DNA from: Craspedostauros australis
Lineage: Eukaryota > Bacillariophyta > Bacillariophyceae > Mastogloiales > Achnanthaceae
Assembly: GCA_026770025.1 (NCBI GenBank)
Contig: JAMXDE010000009.1
Location: 2,517,001-2,581,000 of the forward strand
Length of the DNA stretch: 64,000 nucleotides
Direction: 5' to 3'
The position numbers and the translations under genes were made by a program. The notes beneath the pieces were generated by a model. It was not told the DNA's origin. It ran no database searches and saw nothing but the letters and a program-made list of their open reading frames with translations. Below, piece after piece: positions 10,496 to 19,408 of this stretch (its first letter is position 1; every line of letters begins with the position of its first letter).

Positions 10496-10505
10496 CTCCC
10501 TCTCG
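10496..10505 (-). promoter_or_regulatory. Polypurine tract
   Basis: In element orientation CGAGAGGGAG ends exactly at the first base of the 3' LTR, the position required for priming plus-strand DNA synthesis. Confidence 0.8.
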
Positions 10506-10561
10506 ACAAGCAATGGGACCCGTATCGTGAAAACCTCTTCTTCTTCAAACCATCTCACCGT

Positions 10562-13500
10562 TTACCATCCCATGAGCAATTTGCGAAGAGACTCAAATAT
10601 CTCCCGCACTGAGCCCTTGGTAAAGATGTCGGCGATTTGTTCTGCGGATGCCACGCGCTGGATCTTGATGAAGCCCTCCTTCACCCAGTACCAGAAGAAA
10701 TGCCACTTCACAAGAAAGTACTTGGTGCGATTTGTGATGTGATGCTTCGTTGCGAGTGAGATACACGCGTTGTTGTCTTCAAACACGGTGCACTGGAGAT
10801 GCGTGAGCAACTCCTGCTTGAGTCCGGTGCGGGCGGCGACCTCCCGAATGAGCTGTTGTAGTGGAATGAGGGCTCGCATTGCCATTGATAGCGCAGCATA
10901 TTCGGCCTCAGTTGTAGAGAGAGCTATCTCGGTCTGCAGCTTGGACCGCCAGATTAGAGGACATCCTCCAAGGATAATGATGTATCCAGTACGCGACTTG
11001 ACTGATGTAGGATTATCGTCGGGCTCTCGATGATGTAGCCCAGCAAAATCAGCATCGACGTAGCATTGCAGGTCCAGCTTGCCAGATGGCCGGATGATGG
11101 TGCCTTGTGCCTTGGTTCGCGCAAGGTACCGCACGATGGTCTTAAGCGCCCTGGCGTGGGATTGTTTGGGAGCGTGGCTGAAGCGTGCTGCTTGGGACAC
11201 AGCAAACGCAATGTCTGGCCTTGTGTTGGTTGCCAAGTACAGCAGCATACCGATGATTGACCGATAGTTCCAAGATTCCTTCATCACTTCTCCATCCGGA
11301 TCACTACCGAGAGCTGCTTTGGTAGCAGGAATCCAGTTTGGGTTGCACGCTTCCATTCCAGTTGCCGCGATAATCTTATCGATCAGTCCTTGCTGAGACA
11401 TGTGGATCGATCCATCGCGGTTCTTATCCAGCTTGATTCCAAGGAACTCGTTGAACGTTCCTTCCTTGGTCAGCTCGAAGCCGCGTCTGGTCATTGACTG
11501 GATGAAATCGTCGATGTCCTTCTCGTGTGGTGCTGCAATGCCTGCGTCGTCCACATATAGTGCCAGCATCATCCCAGGGCGCAAGAACAGACAGGGGTCC
11601 TGCTCGCTGGCCTTGAACCCTTCAGCGGTTAGTGCTCGCAGCAGATGCTCATGCCAGAGGCGAGGTGCCACTGTCAAGCCATACAGGCTCTTCCGGAGTT
11701 TGAGGCATACGTTGGGTCCGTTGGTTGACCGAAAGCCCCGAGGTAGGTGGATGTAAATGTCGCGATGGATTGCAGCTTGGACGAAGGCGCTCACAAAATC
11801 AATTGATACCGTGACCCAGCCAAGGAGGATTGCGGTGATTAGGAAGACGCGGACCGACGGCCAAGCGACCACAGGAGCGAGAGTGGATTCCGTTTCGTCC
11901 ACAAGGTCGCCTCGAACGCAGAACCTGGCCTTGTGCTTCTTGATGGACCCATCTGGTCGGCGCTTGCGACGGAACACCCAGGTACCCGGTGCAATCTTGC
12001 CAACTGCTTCGGCCTTGCTGACCTCGACCCACGTACCCTTGGAGACCAAGTCTGTGACCTCTTTCTTGGCTGCCTCCATCCACTTTTCTTGATCCTCATC
12101 CTTCATGGCTTCATCAAAGGAGAGGGTATCTGGATCTGTGGGTGATGCTTTGAAGACATTGGGTTCCTCCATAAGCTCGAGGTGGCCATTGGATAGCAGG
12201 AAGGCAGCTTCAGCTCCTGGAGTGACTCTGCCATGTGGGTCGGATTCGCCGTCCTCATTCATTGTCAGAAATGCATATTCCTCTGCTCCGTTGGTATCGC
12301 AGGCGGTCATGGATGGATCTGCGAGCTGCGGGATGGAGTCGATCCACAGGCATTGCTCAATGTCATCTGGATCATGGTCGCTGGTGTCTTGTTCAGTGGA
12401 ATCGGGCATGTTGCTGTCGGGGTTGTCACTGGACCTGGAGGCATTGGATTGGGAGTTCTCTTCGCCATTGGGAGAGACTCGAGGCAGCCCTTCCGGAGGA
12501 TCTATATTGTGGCCTGAAGCTACCTGAGTCCACCAGTCTCTGAGCTCATCAAAGTCAAAGTTGGTTGAGTATGCGTCAAGTCCGTAGTGCTCAATGATGT
12601 GAAGTGCGGTGAGGAGGTTTGCGAGCTGATCGATCTCATTTTGCAAGTCCTGAGGCAGAGCGAACTCCTCTTCCTGTTGGTTGTCTCTCCTGTCTGGATC
12701 TCTCCCATCGTCTTGTACAGCCATGTGCACCATGATTCGATCTCCTCCTTCATCGATATCATCATTGTCGCTCCAGTCTTGCTGAAGCAAGCGACCATGT
12801 ACTGCGTAGATGGTTTCAGACATGTCTGCGATCTGCCAGCGAAAGTGGTTGTCCGGCGAGTCATAGAGAGCCAAAGTGGAGAGTGCAGCCCTGATCATAT
12901 CGCAGGCAGCTTCTTCAGCGGCAGTCAAGCGGGCTCTGGCATTGCTGTCCACTTGTGCGATGTGTGGATTGATACGTCCACAGGAGTCCTGTTTGAGTTT
13001 TTCAAGCTCGGACATGGAAGTTGTCATGTGGATTGCTGCTTCCTCAATGCTGCGCAGTGGTTCAGTGATTGGGCTGTTGCTTCCGTTGGCTCCTTTCAGG
13101 AGTTCAATCGCTGAGAGAATCGAGCTTGACAAGTGGGCGGCCGTCACAGCATCAATGGATGGTGAGGTCTGGTGAATTGGTTGGCAGACGAAGGCCTGAG
13201 CCATGCCACCCATCTGGCTGTATTCAAGGCGTTGTGGAGGAGCTCTCTTTCTGGGGTTGGATCGTCTTGCTTCAATCCGTGCCGATCGACGGACTGGTTG
13301 CTGCTGTCGATTTCGTCTGCGACGCTCCCTCTGTTGAGGTGCTGGGTTCGATGCAATTGGAGATGTTTCTGGCTGAGCCTTCGCTGAGCTAGCATCAGGT
13401 GTCTCCACGCTGGGTCTGTCATGGTCCATGGTGTCCTGATCGTCAGATGGGAGTGGCATGGTGTCATTGTCGTCACCCCTGTCGTCATGAGCAGCCTCCC

Positions 13501-16500
13501 TGCGCGATGGTGGGACTGAGTCTCGCAAGTTGGCCTTCTCCATATTGTTCTGGCCTTCTCTTGGTGCATCAGTTGCAGCACTTGTTGGTTGAGCTGTTGG
13601 TGGTGCAGAGGCTTCATCCGGCGCTGGCGCAGTATCTGATGGTGATGGTGGGAGCTCCGGTCCAAGTTCCACAGGAAGCGGCTCTGATGGTCGATGATCC
13701 GCATTTGCTTGCTCTGCGAGTTGGCGATTCAGATCCTGGTCATGGCTGTCCTGCTCCTCTGCTTCCTGATCCTGCTGCTCGAGGCGTTCCAAATCTTTTT
13801 CATCAAAAGGGAACTTGTACTCGGTATCTCCAAACAGATTCCTCCATTGATCCGAGTTATAGTTGGGAAGGTTGGATGGATCCGAAGGCACTGTGGCAAA
13901 CCAGTCGTCAAACACCACATGAAATTGAGGTGTGATGCTTCCAGTCTTGAGATTCAGAACCAGTGGGACGGTAGAGGAGTGCTTCTCGGAGAGGCCGACG
14001 TGCACAAAACGATCGCTCCGGGCCTTCCATTTTGGAATCTTCTTCCCATCTCCAACTCTGTGATCCAGCACATAAGTGGGACATCCCCAGACGTGTAGGT
14101 TGTGGAAATGCTTCTGTGGGAAGCGAATTCGGGCAAGGATGTCGAAGGGAGAGAGGCCGTTCGCGAGGTTTGGCAGCCGATTGAAGATGAATGCGGAATG
14201 ACGAATTGCCATTGGCCAGAGTGGCACGACGTCCAGTTCGGGCCAGTGCAGAGTGGCATGGAGCATCATGGTTCGAGCGCTTGACACCACGGTACGAATG
14301 CTTCGTTCGGCGATGCCGTTGTGGTGATGCGCTCCGCGTCCTGCATATCGATGGGATTGATGGAAGTGTCGAAGGTGGTCAGCATAGTCTGATGAGGTGA
14401 ATGCCCTTCCATTGTCGCTTTGGTATTGTTGGACAACAATGCCGAGATCTCGACACATGCTCTCGAACTTCTCCTTTGCTCTGATCATGTCTTGAGAAGA
14501 TGTAGACAGGACTGGCTCAGCGAAGATGAATCCTGAAGCATGGTCGACGAATACGATGCCAGCTCCGTACATTTCGTCATCGCTCCCTTTTCCATATCCC
14601 GAGAAGAGTCGTCCCTTTCCACCCCCTTCAAAATGATCCACAGAGACGAGTTGGCCAGGCCGAAGATTACCAAACTTGATGGCTCCCTCTCGATCACGTA
14701 CTGGTCGGTGCAGATGGCCCGGGCTTGAGCGACAGACTTGTTTCCCAAACTGGCATGCTGCGCACTTTGGAAGTGTGGCGAGGCGGGAGGCGCTTGCTTG
14801 TAGCTTGCGTGCGGCTTCGGTGTGCGCCAGGGTTCCCGAACGAAAAAGGTGCTGGATCTTCCGCATGTCATTGTGGCCCAGGCATTGGTGCCAACGCAGC
14901 AGCTCCTTCTGTGGTTCAGACAGGTTGCGGTTGGCGGAGGAAACAGTAGTGATGGTTGCATTGAGGGCATGTGGAATGCGCTCGGTCAATGACTTCATGT
15001 TGTATGCCTTGGAAGTTGGAAGCTTGTTCTTGGGATTGATCTCGATGTTGATCTCTCCCTCTCTTCCTTGGACCTTCCACCTGCCATTCACATACTGCAG
15101 CTCGCCTGGATACATTCTTTCGAATACAGAGGTGCTGATGATCTTGGCGTTGCTTCTTGGCACATAGTATGCCGGGAATTTGAGACGGCGAATGTTTCCT
15201 CTCGTGTCTTGGATGCCCCATTCCACGGTTCCCACCAAGTGGTCAGATCGTCCTCCAAACAGCCCTGTCAGTTTCTTGGCTTGGTTTCCAATTGGCCTTC
15301 TGGGTTCGGAGACGAAGTCGGACTTGTCATGTGAGATACAGACGGTGGATCCGCTGTCCCAAATGACATCACATATCATCTTGGCTGGAAGGACGTTGGC
15401 GAGCTCGTCTGAGCTGTGACGGACAGCCGAGAAACTCGTGATAGAGGATGGTCCATCGTGTGTGCACACAGAATTTGACAGAGGCGCGTCCTCAGGCTTG
15501 AAGTAGGTGCTGAGGATCTGGGCCAGTCTGCTGGTTTGTTTCTCGGTGAGTCGCTGTCGCTGAGCATGAGCATCAAATACCATCATTCGCTGACGCTGAT
15601 TGCGATGTTTCTTCTTGGATGGTCCTTGCACTTCATGTCGACGAATAGGAACGGCTCTGGTTCCGAACCTGGCACCATGGCTGATGGAATTGGCTCTTGG
15701 CCGTGGGTTGGAGAAAGCCGTGCTTCTGAATCTGTGCTTGTTCGGGTTGTTCTCAAGACCGATCACACGATGACTGCGTCGCCTCAACCCAGCTGCTCTT
15801 GCTCTGGGATGCATGTTGGTTGATGCATGCATTGCAGATACTGGAGGGTCGAAGCGAGAGCGGTGGTGGCGGAGACGAATCGGAGCACGACGATGAAAGT
15901 TGATCCAATCCTTGGGTTGGGCTCGGTCACGACGGCGATCTTTCTTTTCCCAATAGGCTTCGCAGCGGCGTTGCCAACGAGGCTTGGGAACTGGACCATC
16001 AGGGTGGCGAGGCATGTCATGGTGCTTGCGTGCCAGGTATATTGCAGTGACCATCCATGCTGCAATCGAGGCTGTCTCCCACCCATGCATGACTGCAAAG
16101 ATGAGGACCTGGATGAGCAGTGGAATGAAAAGAGGAAAGGCACCAAAGAGGAGAGCCAATGGACCAAGGTAGGCCTGGATGATTTGGAACCACCCAGATG
16201 GACTTTCTTCCGTCACCTTGTAGACGTGCCATTCGGTGGAATCGAATGTGACTGTGTTGGCAGCGGTCTCGCTCTTGTTCTTGTCCTTGTCCTTGTCCTT
16301 GAAGTCGTTTCTGTGCTCGCTGGTGCCATGGGAGGTGAGCCAACGCTTGCACTTGGCACACCACTTGAAAGTGGAGCTCCTGACAACCTTCTGGTGCGGT
16401 TCACCCTTGGAAGGGGGAACAGAACGCCAACTGGTGTTGGAAGAACCCTTCTTTGCGTTGTTGGAACCCTTCTTGCCTTTGCTGCTGTGGTTGGAGCCTT

Positions 16501-17932
16501 CACCTTTCTTCAGATTGGGGCAGTTGGCCTTGACATGACCAGGTTCTCCGCAGTTGTGGCAGATGATGGGCGTCTTTCCACCATTCTGCATCAGGGCCAG
16601 TGCCGTGCTTTCGTCGATCTCGATGCCTCCATTTTCTCCAGAGAGGAAATACCCAGCGTTGCTGTTCTTGTGATTGCGCAAGTAGGAGGCTGCATGCCAT
16701 TGTCCAGCATGAAGCTCTTGCTTGTACAGGTCGGTGGCAAGATTGCAGACATCACGCCAGTGAAGGCGATCCTTCAAGATGCGTCGGTCCTTCTCGGCCT
16801 TGGTGCAGCACCCGATTTGGATCAGCACTTCTTTGAGGTTGCCGAGTTTGCTGTGGAGACCAAAGCGGTAGCGCTCCCCGGATGTGCCAGAGCCGCCAGC
16901 AGAGAGAAACTTGGTGAGGATGTCCGCAGTGAGGGCGTGGTCATATTGGCCAGCATCTTCGAGAACTTGGGCGTCCTTGCGGGTGTCATCAGCAAACTTC
17001 TTGATGTTCTCACCGGCGTAGGTCTTGGGAGTGCGACGGCGGATGTTCTGCTTGATGCGATCATACTTGTCGAAAGTGGTGGTTCGCAAGTCCTCAATCA
17101 GCTCCATCCAAAGAATGACAAAATCCTCGCGTTGATCCGGATGGACCCGCGCCAAGATGTCGTCCTTCAGGCTTGGCTGGAGAGAGTTGAGGAGAAAGCG
17201 GCAGGCAGTGACGTTGTTGCGGCGGTCGTACTCATCAAAATGGCTTGCCATTTCGGTTGCTTCTTCCATGATGGTCTTTTGGTTGAAGCGGTACGGATGG
17301 GCAACGACGCTGGTCGTGTCTTTGGGGTCAGATGGCTCCTTGAGGTAGGAGATGGTGTCGAGCCCTCTGGCTTTGAGTTCGGACATGAAGTCGCGCTGGA
17401 AGGCTTGAAGATTGCTCTGGCGGTGGAACTTGGGTTCAAGGCCCTTCTCCATGTCGGGTTGGCTCTTGACATCGGCTCCGCTTGCAGTGGAGCGCTTCTG
17501 GAGAACGTAGAGGTAGGTGTTGGGCTCGTCAACAAGCCCAGACCAGTCAGCTTTGGGCTTTCCCCCGGTGAAGGGGAACCAGTTCTTTCCCACCTTGACG
17601 ATGTTGCCCATCACCGGCTTGGTTGGGCGATTGGCGAGTTCACGTTCCGTCTCGGCTGCGGTGCGGCCCAGTTCGAAGATTTCCTGGGAGGTGTTGACAC
17701 CAGATACCTCGGTTTGAAGGAGACGCTCGTGGGCTTCCTCCCTCTCAGTCAGATTCGCGAGTCGTTCTTGAAGGACTTGGCTCGCTTCGTTCAGTTGTTG
17801 TTGCTGGGCCAGAAGGCGGGCCTGCATCTGGCTGAGCTGTTCCAAGGTTGCTGCTTGAGTGGCAGCTACCTCGGCTTGAGTTGTGGTGGCTCCACCTTGG
17901 GTGACGGTGGCCTCCGGTTGATCATCCACCAT
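10562..17932 (-). CDS. Copia Gag-Pol polyprotein, intact
   Basis: A single frame of 2456 codons without a gag/pol shift. Gag has a Gln-rich coiled coil (residues 30-70), a CCHC knuckle CHNCGEPGHVKANC (458-471) and a second CxxC...H...H finger (WCAKCKRWLTSHGTSEH, ~524-540). A hydrophobic double span follows (~587-633), then a long Arg-rich region. Protease: VIWDSGSTVCIS (DSG at ~859). Integrase: HHCC zinc site WHQCLGH...CAACQFGK, catalytic Asp in VSVDHF (~1099), Asp in SDNGRAF (~1173) and Glu near 1209. A Pro/Asp/Ser-rich linker of several hundred residues precedes reverse transcriptase (SIDFVSAFVQ ~2040, YVDDAG ~2128) and RNase H (YVDADF ~2291, TEAEYAA ~2342, EDNNACI). The catalytic residues I checked are present. 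The frame starts about 508 bases inside the 5' LTR. Confidence 0.95.
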   Translation of the reverse strand: MVDDQPEATVTQGGATTTQAEVAATQAATLEQLSQMQARLLAQQQQLNEASQVLQERLANLTEREEAHERLLQTEVSGVNTSQEIFELGRTAAETERELANRPTKPVMGNIVKVGKNWFPFTGGKPKADWSGLVDEPNTYLYVLQKRSTASGADVKSQPDMEKGLEPKFHRQSNLQAFQRDFMSELKARGLDTISYLKEPSDPKDTTSVVAHPYRFNQKTIMEEATEMASHFDEYDRRNNVTACRFLLNSLQPSLKDDILARVHPDQREDFVILWMELIEDLRTTTFDKYDRIKQNIRRRTPKTYAGENIKKFADDTRKDAQVLEDAGQYDHALTADILTKFLSAGGSGTSGERYRFGLHSKLGNLKEVLIQIGCCTKAEKDRRILKDRLHWRDVCNLATDLYKQELHAGQWHAASYLRNHKNSNAGYFLSGENGGIEIDESTALALMQNGGKTPIICHNCGEPGHVKANCPNLKKGEGSNHSSKGKKGSNNAKKGSSNTSWRSVPPSKGEPHQKVVRSSTFKWCAKCKRWLTSHGTSEHRNDFKDKDKDKNKSETAANTVTFDSTEWHVYKVTEESPSGWFQIIQAYLGPLALLFGAFPLFIPLLIQVLIFAVMHGWETASIAAWMVTAIYLARKHHDMPRHPDGPVPKPRWQRRCEAYWEKKDRRRDRAQPKDWINFHRRAPIRLRHHRSRFDPPVSAMHASTNMHPRARAAGLRRRSHRVIGLENNPNKHRFRSTAFSNPRPRANSISHGARFGTRAVPIRRHEVQGPSKKKHRNQRQRMMVFDAHAQRQRLTEKQTSRLAQILSTYFKPEDAPLSNSVCTHDGPSSITSFSAVRHSSDELANVLPAKMICDVIWDSGSTVCISHDKSDFVSEPRRPIGNQAKKLTGLFGGRSDHLVGTVEWGIQDTRGNIRRLKFPAYYVPRSNAKIISTSVFERMYPGELQYVNGRWKVQGREGEINIEINPKNKLPTSKAYNMKSLTERIPHALNATITTVSSANRNLSEPQKELLRWHQCLGHNDMRKIQHLFRSGTLAHTEAARKLQASASRLATLPKCAACQFGKQVCRSSPGHLHRPVRDREGAIKFGNLRPGQLVSVDHFEGGGKGRLFSGYGKGSDDEMYGAGIVFVDHASGFIFAEPVLSTSSQDMIRAKEKFESMCRDLGIVVQQYQSDNGRAFTSSDYADHLRHFHQSHRYAGRGAHHHNGIAERSIRTVVSSARTMMLHATLHWPELDVVPLWPMAIRHSAFIFNRLPNLANGLSPFDILARIRFPQKHFHNLHVWGCPTYVLDHRVGDGKKIPKWKARSDRFVHVGLSEKHSSTVPLVLNLKTGSITPQFHVVFDDWFATVPSDPSNLPNYNSDQWRNLFGDTEYKFPFDEKDLERLEQQDQEAEEQDSHDQDLNRQLAEQANADHRPSEPLPVELGPELPPSPSDTAPAPDEASAPPTAQPTSAATDAPREGQNNMEKANLRDSVPPSRREAAHDDRGDDNDTMPLPSDDQDTMDHDRPSVETPDASSAKAQPETSPIASNPAPQQRERRRRNRQQQPVRRSARIEARRSNPRKRAPPQRLEYSQMGGMAQAFVCQPIHQTSPSIDAVTAAHLSSSILSAIELLKGANGSNSPITEPLRSIEEAAIHMTTSMSELEKLKQDSCGRINPHIAQVDSNARARLTAAEEAACDMIRAALSTLALYDSPDNHFRWQIADMSETIYAVHGRLLQQDWSDNDDIDEGGDRIMVHMAVQDDGRDPDRRDNQQEEEFALPQDLQNEIDQLANLLTALHIIEHYGLDAYSTNFDFDELRDWWTQVASGHNIDPPEGLPRVSPNGEENSQSNASRSSDNPDSNMPDSTEQDTSDHDPDDIEQCLWIDSIPQLADPSMTACDTNGAEEYAFLTMNEDGESDPHGRVTPGAEAAFLLSNGHLELMEEPNVFKASPTDPDTLSFDEAMKDEDQEKWMEAAKKEVTDLVSKGTWVEVSKAEAVGKIAPGTWVFRRKRRPDGSIKKHKARFCVRGDLVDETESTLAPVVAWPSVRVFLITAILLGWVTVSIDFVSAFVQAAIHRDIYIHLPRGFRSTNGPNVCLKLRKSLYGLTVAPRLWHEHLLRALTAEGFKASEQDPCLFLRPGMMLALYVDDAGIAAPHEKDIDDFIQSMTRRGFELTKEGTFNEFLGIKLDKNRDGSIHMSQQGLIDKIIAATGMEACNPNWIPATKAALGSDPDGEVMKESWNYRSIIGMLLYLATNTRPDIAFAVSQAARFSHAPKQSHARALKTIVRYLARTKAQGTIIRPSGKLDLQCYVDADFAGLHHREPDDNPTSVKSRTGYIIILGGCPLIWRSKLQTEIALSTTEAEYAALSMAMRALIPLQQLIREVAARTGLKQELLTHLQCTVFEDNNACISLATKHHITNRTKYFLVKWHFFWYWVKEGFIKIQRVASAEQIADIFTKGSVREIFESLRKLLMGW

Positions 17933-17974
17933 CCTTCAAAAGCTGCACTTGGAGAGGTTACGGATTTCCTGATG

Positions 17975-18365
17975 AGCAGCTGAGCTGCTGGTTCGCAGAT
18001 GTTCTGCTGGAGTATCGATCGATGGTCGCAACTGCGTTGCGAGTTGTGATTGCTGAGCTTCAGTCAGCAGGTGTCTGGGAGTGAGGCAACTGTGTTGCGG
18101 GCAGTCAGCTGCACTGCTGCGGGTAGATCAGTGGGTGCCTGTGGCAGGAACAACTGTGTTGCAAGCAGTCAGCTGCGCTGCTGCGGGTAGATCAGCAGAT
18201 GATTGGCTGATTATCGTTGGAGCAACTGCGTTGCTGGCGTTCGGACAGCTGGGCTGTCAGTGGGCGGCTTGACTCTTGCTTCCTGCAGTGAAGCTCACAG
18301 GGTCCAAGCCACGGATGCGGGTCGCTGTGGCAGCGACTTGGTTGGATGAGGAAGTCTGAGACTTC
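17975..18365 (-). repeat. Array of short perfect palindromes with three-base TGN loops in the copia leader
   Basis: Between the 5' LTR and the gag start I count eight perfect inverted repeats, each with a loop of exactly three bases that reads TGN on the plus strand: 17975-17989 (6-bp stem), 18026-18042 (7), 18086-18098 (5), 18151-18161 (4), 18221-18235 (6), 18244-18258 (6), 18321-18337 (7) and 18351-18365 (6). In element RNA the loops read UCA, GCA, ACA, ACA, GCA, CCA, CCA and UCA. A 45-base block is also tandemly repeated (18087-18131 and 18151-18195), and longer-loop inverted repeats occur at 18051-18069 and 18191-18211. No coding frame explains them. Confidence 0.75.
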
Positions 18366-18420
18366 GTGGGATCGGTTCTTGCGCTATTGATGAGGCTCTC
18401 TGTCGAATCTTGACTTCAGC

Positions 18421-18440
18421 GTAAGACCAGGCTCATAACC
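18421..18440 (-). promoter_or_regulatory. Primer binding site, half-tRNA(Met) type
   Basis: The element strand reads GGTTATGAGCCTGG directly after the 5' LTR. Its complement, CCAGGCTCATAACC, has the form of a tRNA anticodon arm: stem CCAGG, loop CTCATAA with anticodon CAT, then the start of the 3' stem strand. This is the arrangement of Drosophila copia, which is primed by a 5' half of tRNA-Met cut in the anticodon arm, instead of by a tRNA 3' end. Confidence 0.7.
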
Positions 18441-19200
18441 AGCGAGAATAGAGGGCAAAAGAAGTCCGGTTGTGTCCGGCTTTGCCTTCCAGTGTCGGAC
18501 TTTGGCAGGTCAAAAGGGGAAGTGAAACTGCCAACGTCAGCGCGGTTAAACGTAGTGTGACCACGAACGTAGATAAGACGATTGAGAATGTGTTTTGAGT
18601 TGGTTTGGTGGTTGTAAAGCTTGAGTTTTGTAAGATTGTTGTTTTTATGAGATTGTTTTGGTTGAAGGTTGGAGAGGAAAACGAGATGGGCTGGTCATCA
18701 CACTGCTCTGCTGTTGGTTGTCGCTGTTCATGGTCTTGTACATTTGAAAAATTGCTCCACAATCCCCAGGCGATGAAACCACGATGCTTCATCGCTCTTG
18801 GCAGGTTTGAGAGCTGATTCTCCAATTGTTGGAGTGAAGGTGCGAGTGTTCCATGTCTTAGTCTTGTTCCAATTTTGCAGGATAGTCTTGCTTTTGATCC
18901 AAGACCGGCACATCCTGCATGGAAGATGTCAGTTTCATACATATGTAATCTTGGAACACATGGCAAAGAGGCAAGTGAGAAGCATCAACTGTGCATGCAG
19001 GATGAGCCATGCACTTGTATTCTTGCAGACAGATGCCTTCACATATGTAGTCTCTTTTGGAGGTAGAGTGCCTGTCCATTTGTTGCTCAATCGTGTGTAC
19101 TGGTGGTAGTACAGACAATTCGGTCACCGGTCAATGGGGACATGAAGGGAAAATACCAATTTTCAGCAATTTTTCAGTGACATCATGGTATATTGCAACT
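18441..19200 (-). repeat. 5' LTR of the copia element
   Basis: This copy is in the transcription-start position for the minus-strand element and would carry its promoter. It is identical to 9736-10495 over 760 bases by eye, including the palindrome at 18820-18834. Confidence 0.95.
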
Positions 19201-19408
19201 AGAATGTTTACCAGAACTTTCGCAGAGGAAAATCAACGACAACAACAACAACAGCAAAAATGATGGAGATTCATCGAACTTGCATCTCTTTAAATTGTAT
19301 CAGCATGGTGCACGTGAATATTCTGAACAGAGTGGTGTGCATCGGCTGGTGTCTTCTGCCATGGGTTTGCAATGCGACCGAGGATGTCAATAGGACTGAG
19401 AGTGTGAA

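Larger units (their letters stand above)
9731..19205 (-). mobile_element. Complete Ty1/copia-type LTR retrotransposon with target duplication
   Basis: Two direct repeats of 760 bases (9736-10495 and 18441-19200) bound an internal region with a single long gag-pol frame on the minus strand. The flanking five bases are AGAAT on both sides (9731-9735 and 19201-19205), a target-site duplication of the size expected for copia elements. By eye I found no mismatch between the two LTRs, and the gag-pol frame is unbroken, so the insertion is recent and probably competent. The internal order gag, protease, integrase, reverse transcriptase, RNase H defines Pseudoviridae. The LTR termini are 5'-AG...CT-3', not the usual TG...CA. 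The element landed between the LYR-like gene and a remnant of another copia lineage. Confidence 0.96.

Noticed and set aside
15827-17983. 718-codon open frame on the plus strand
   Set aside because: It lies antisense to the copia gag region, has no domain and is explained by codon bias of the real minus-strand frame.
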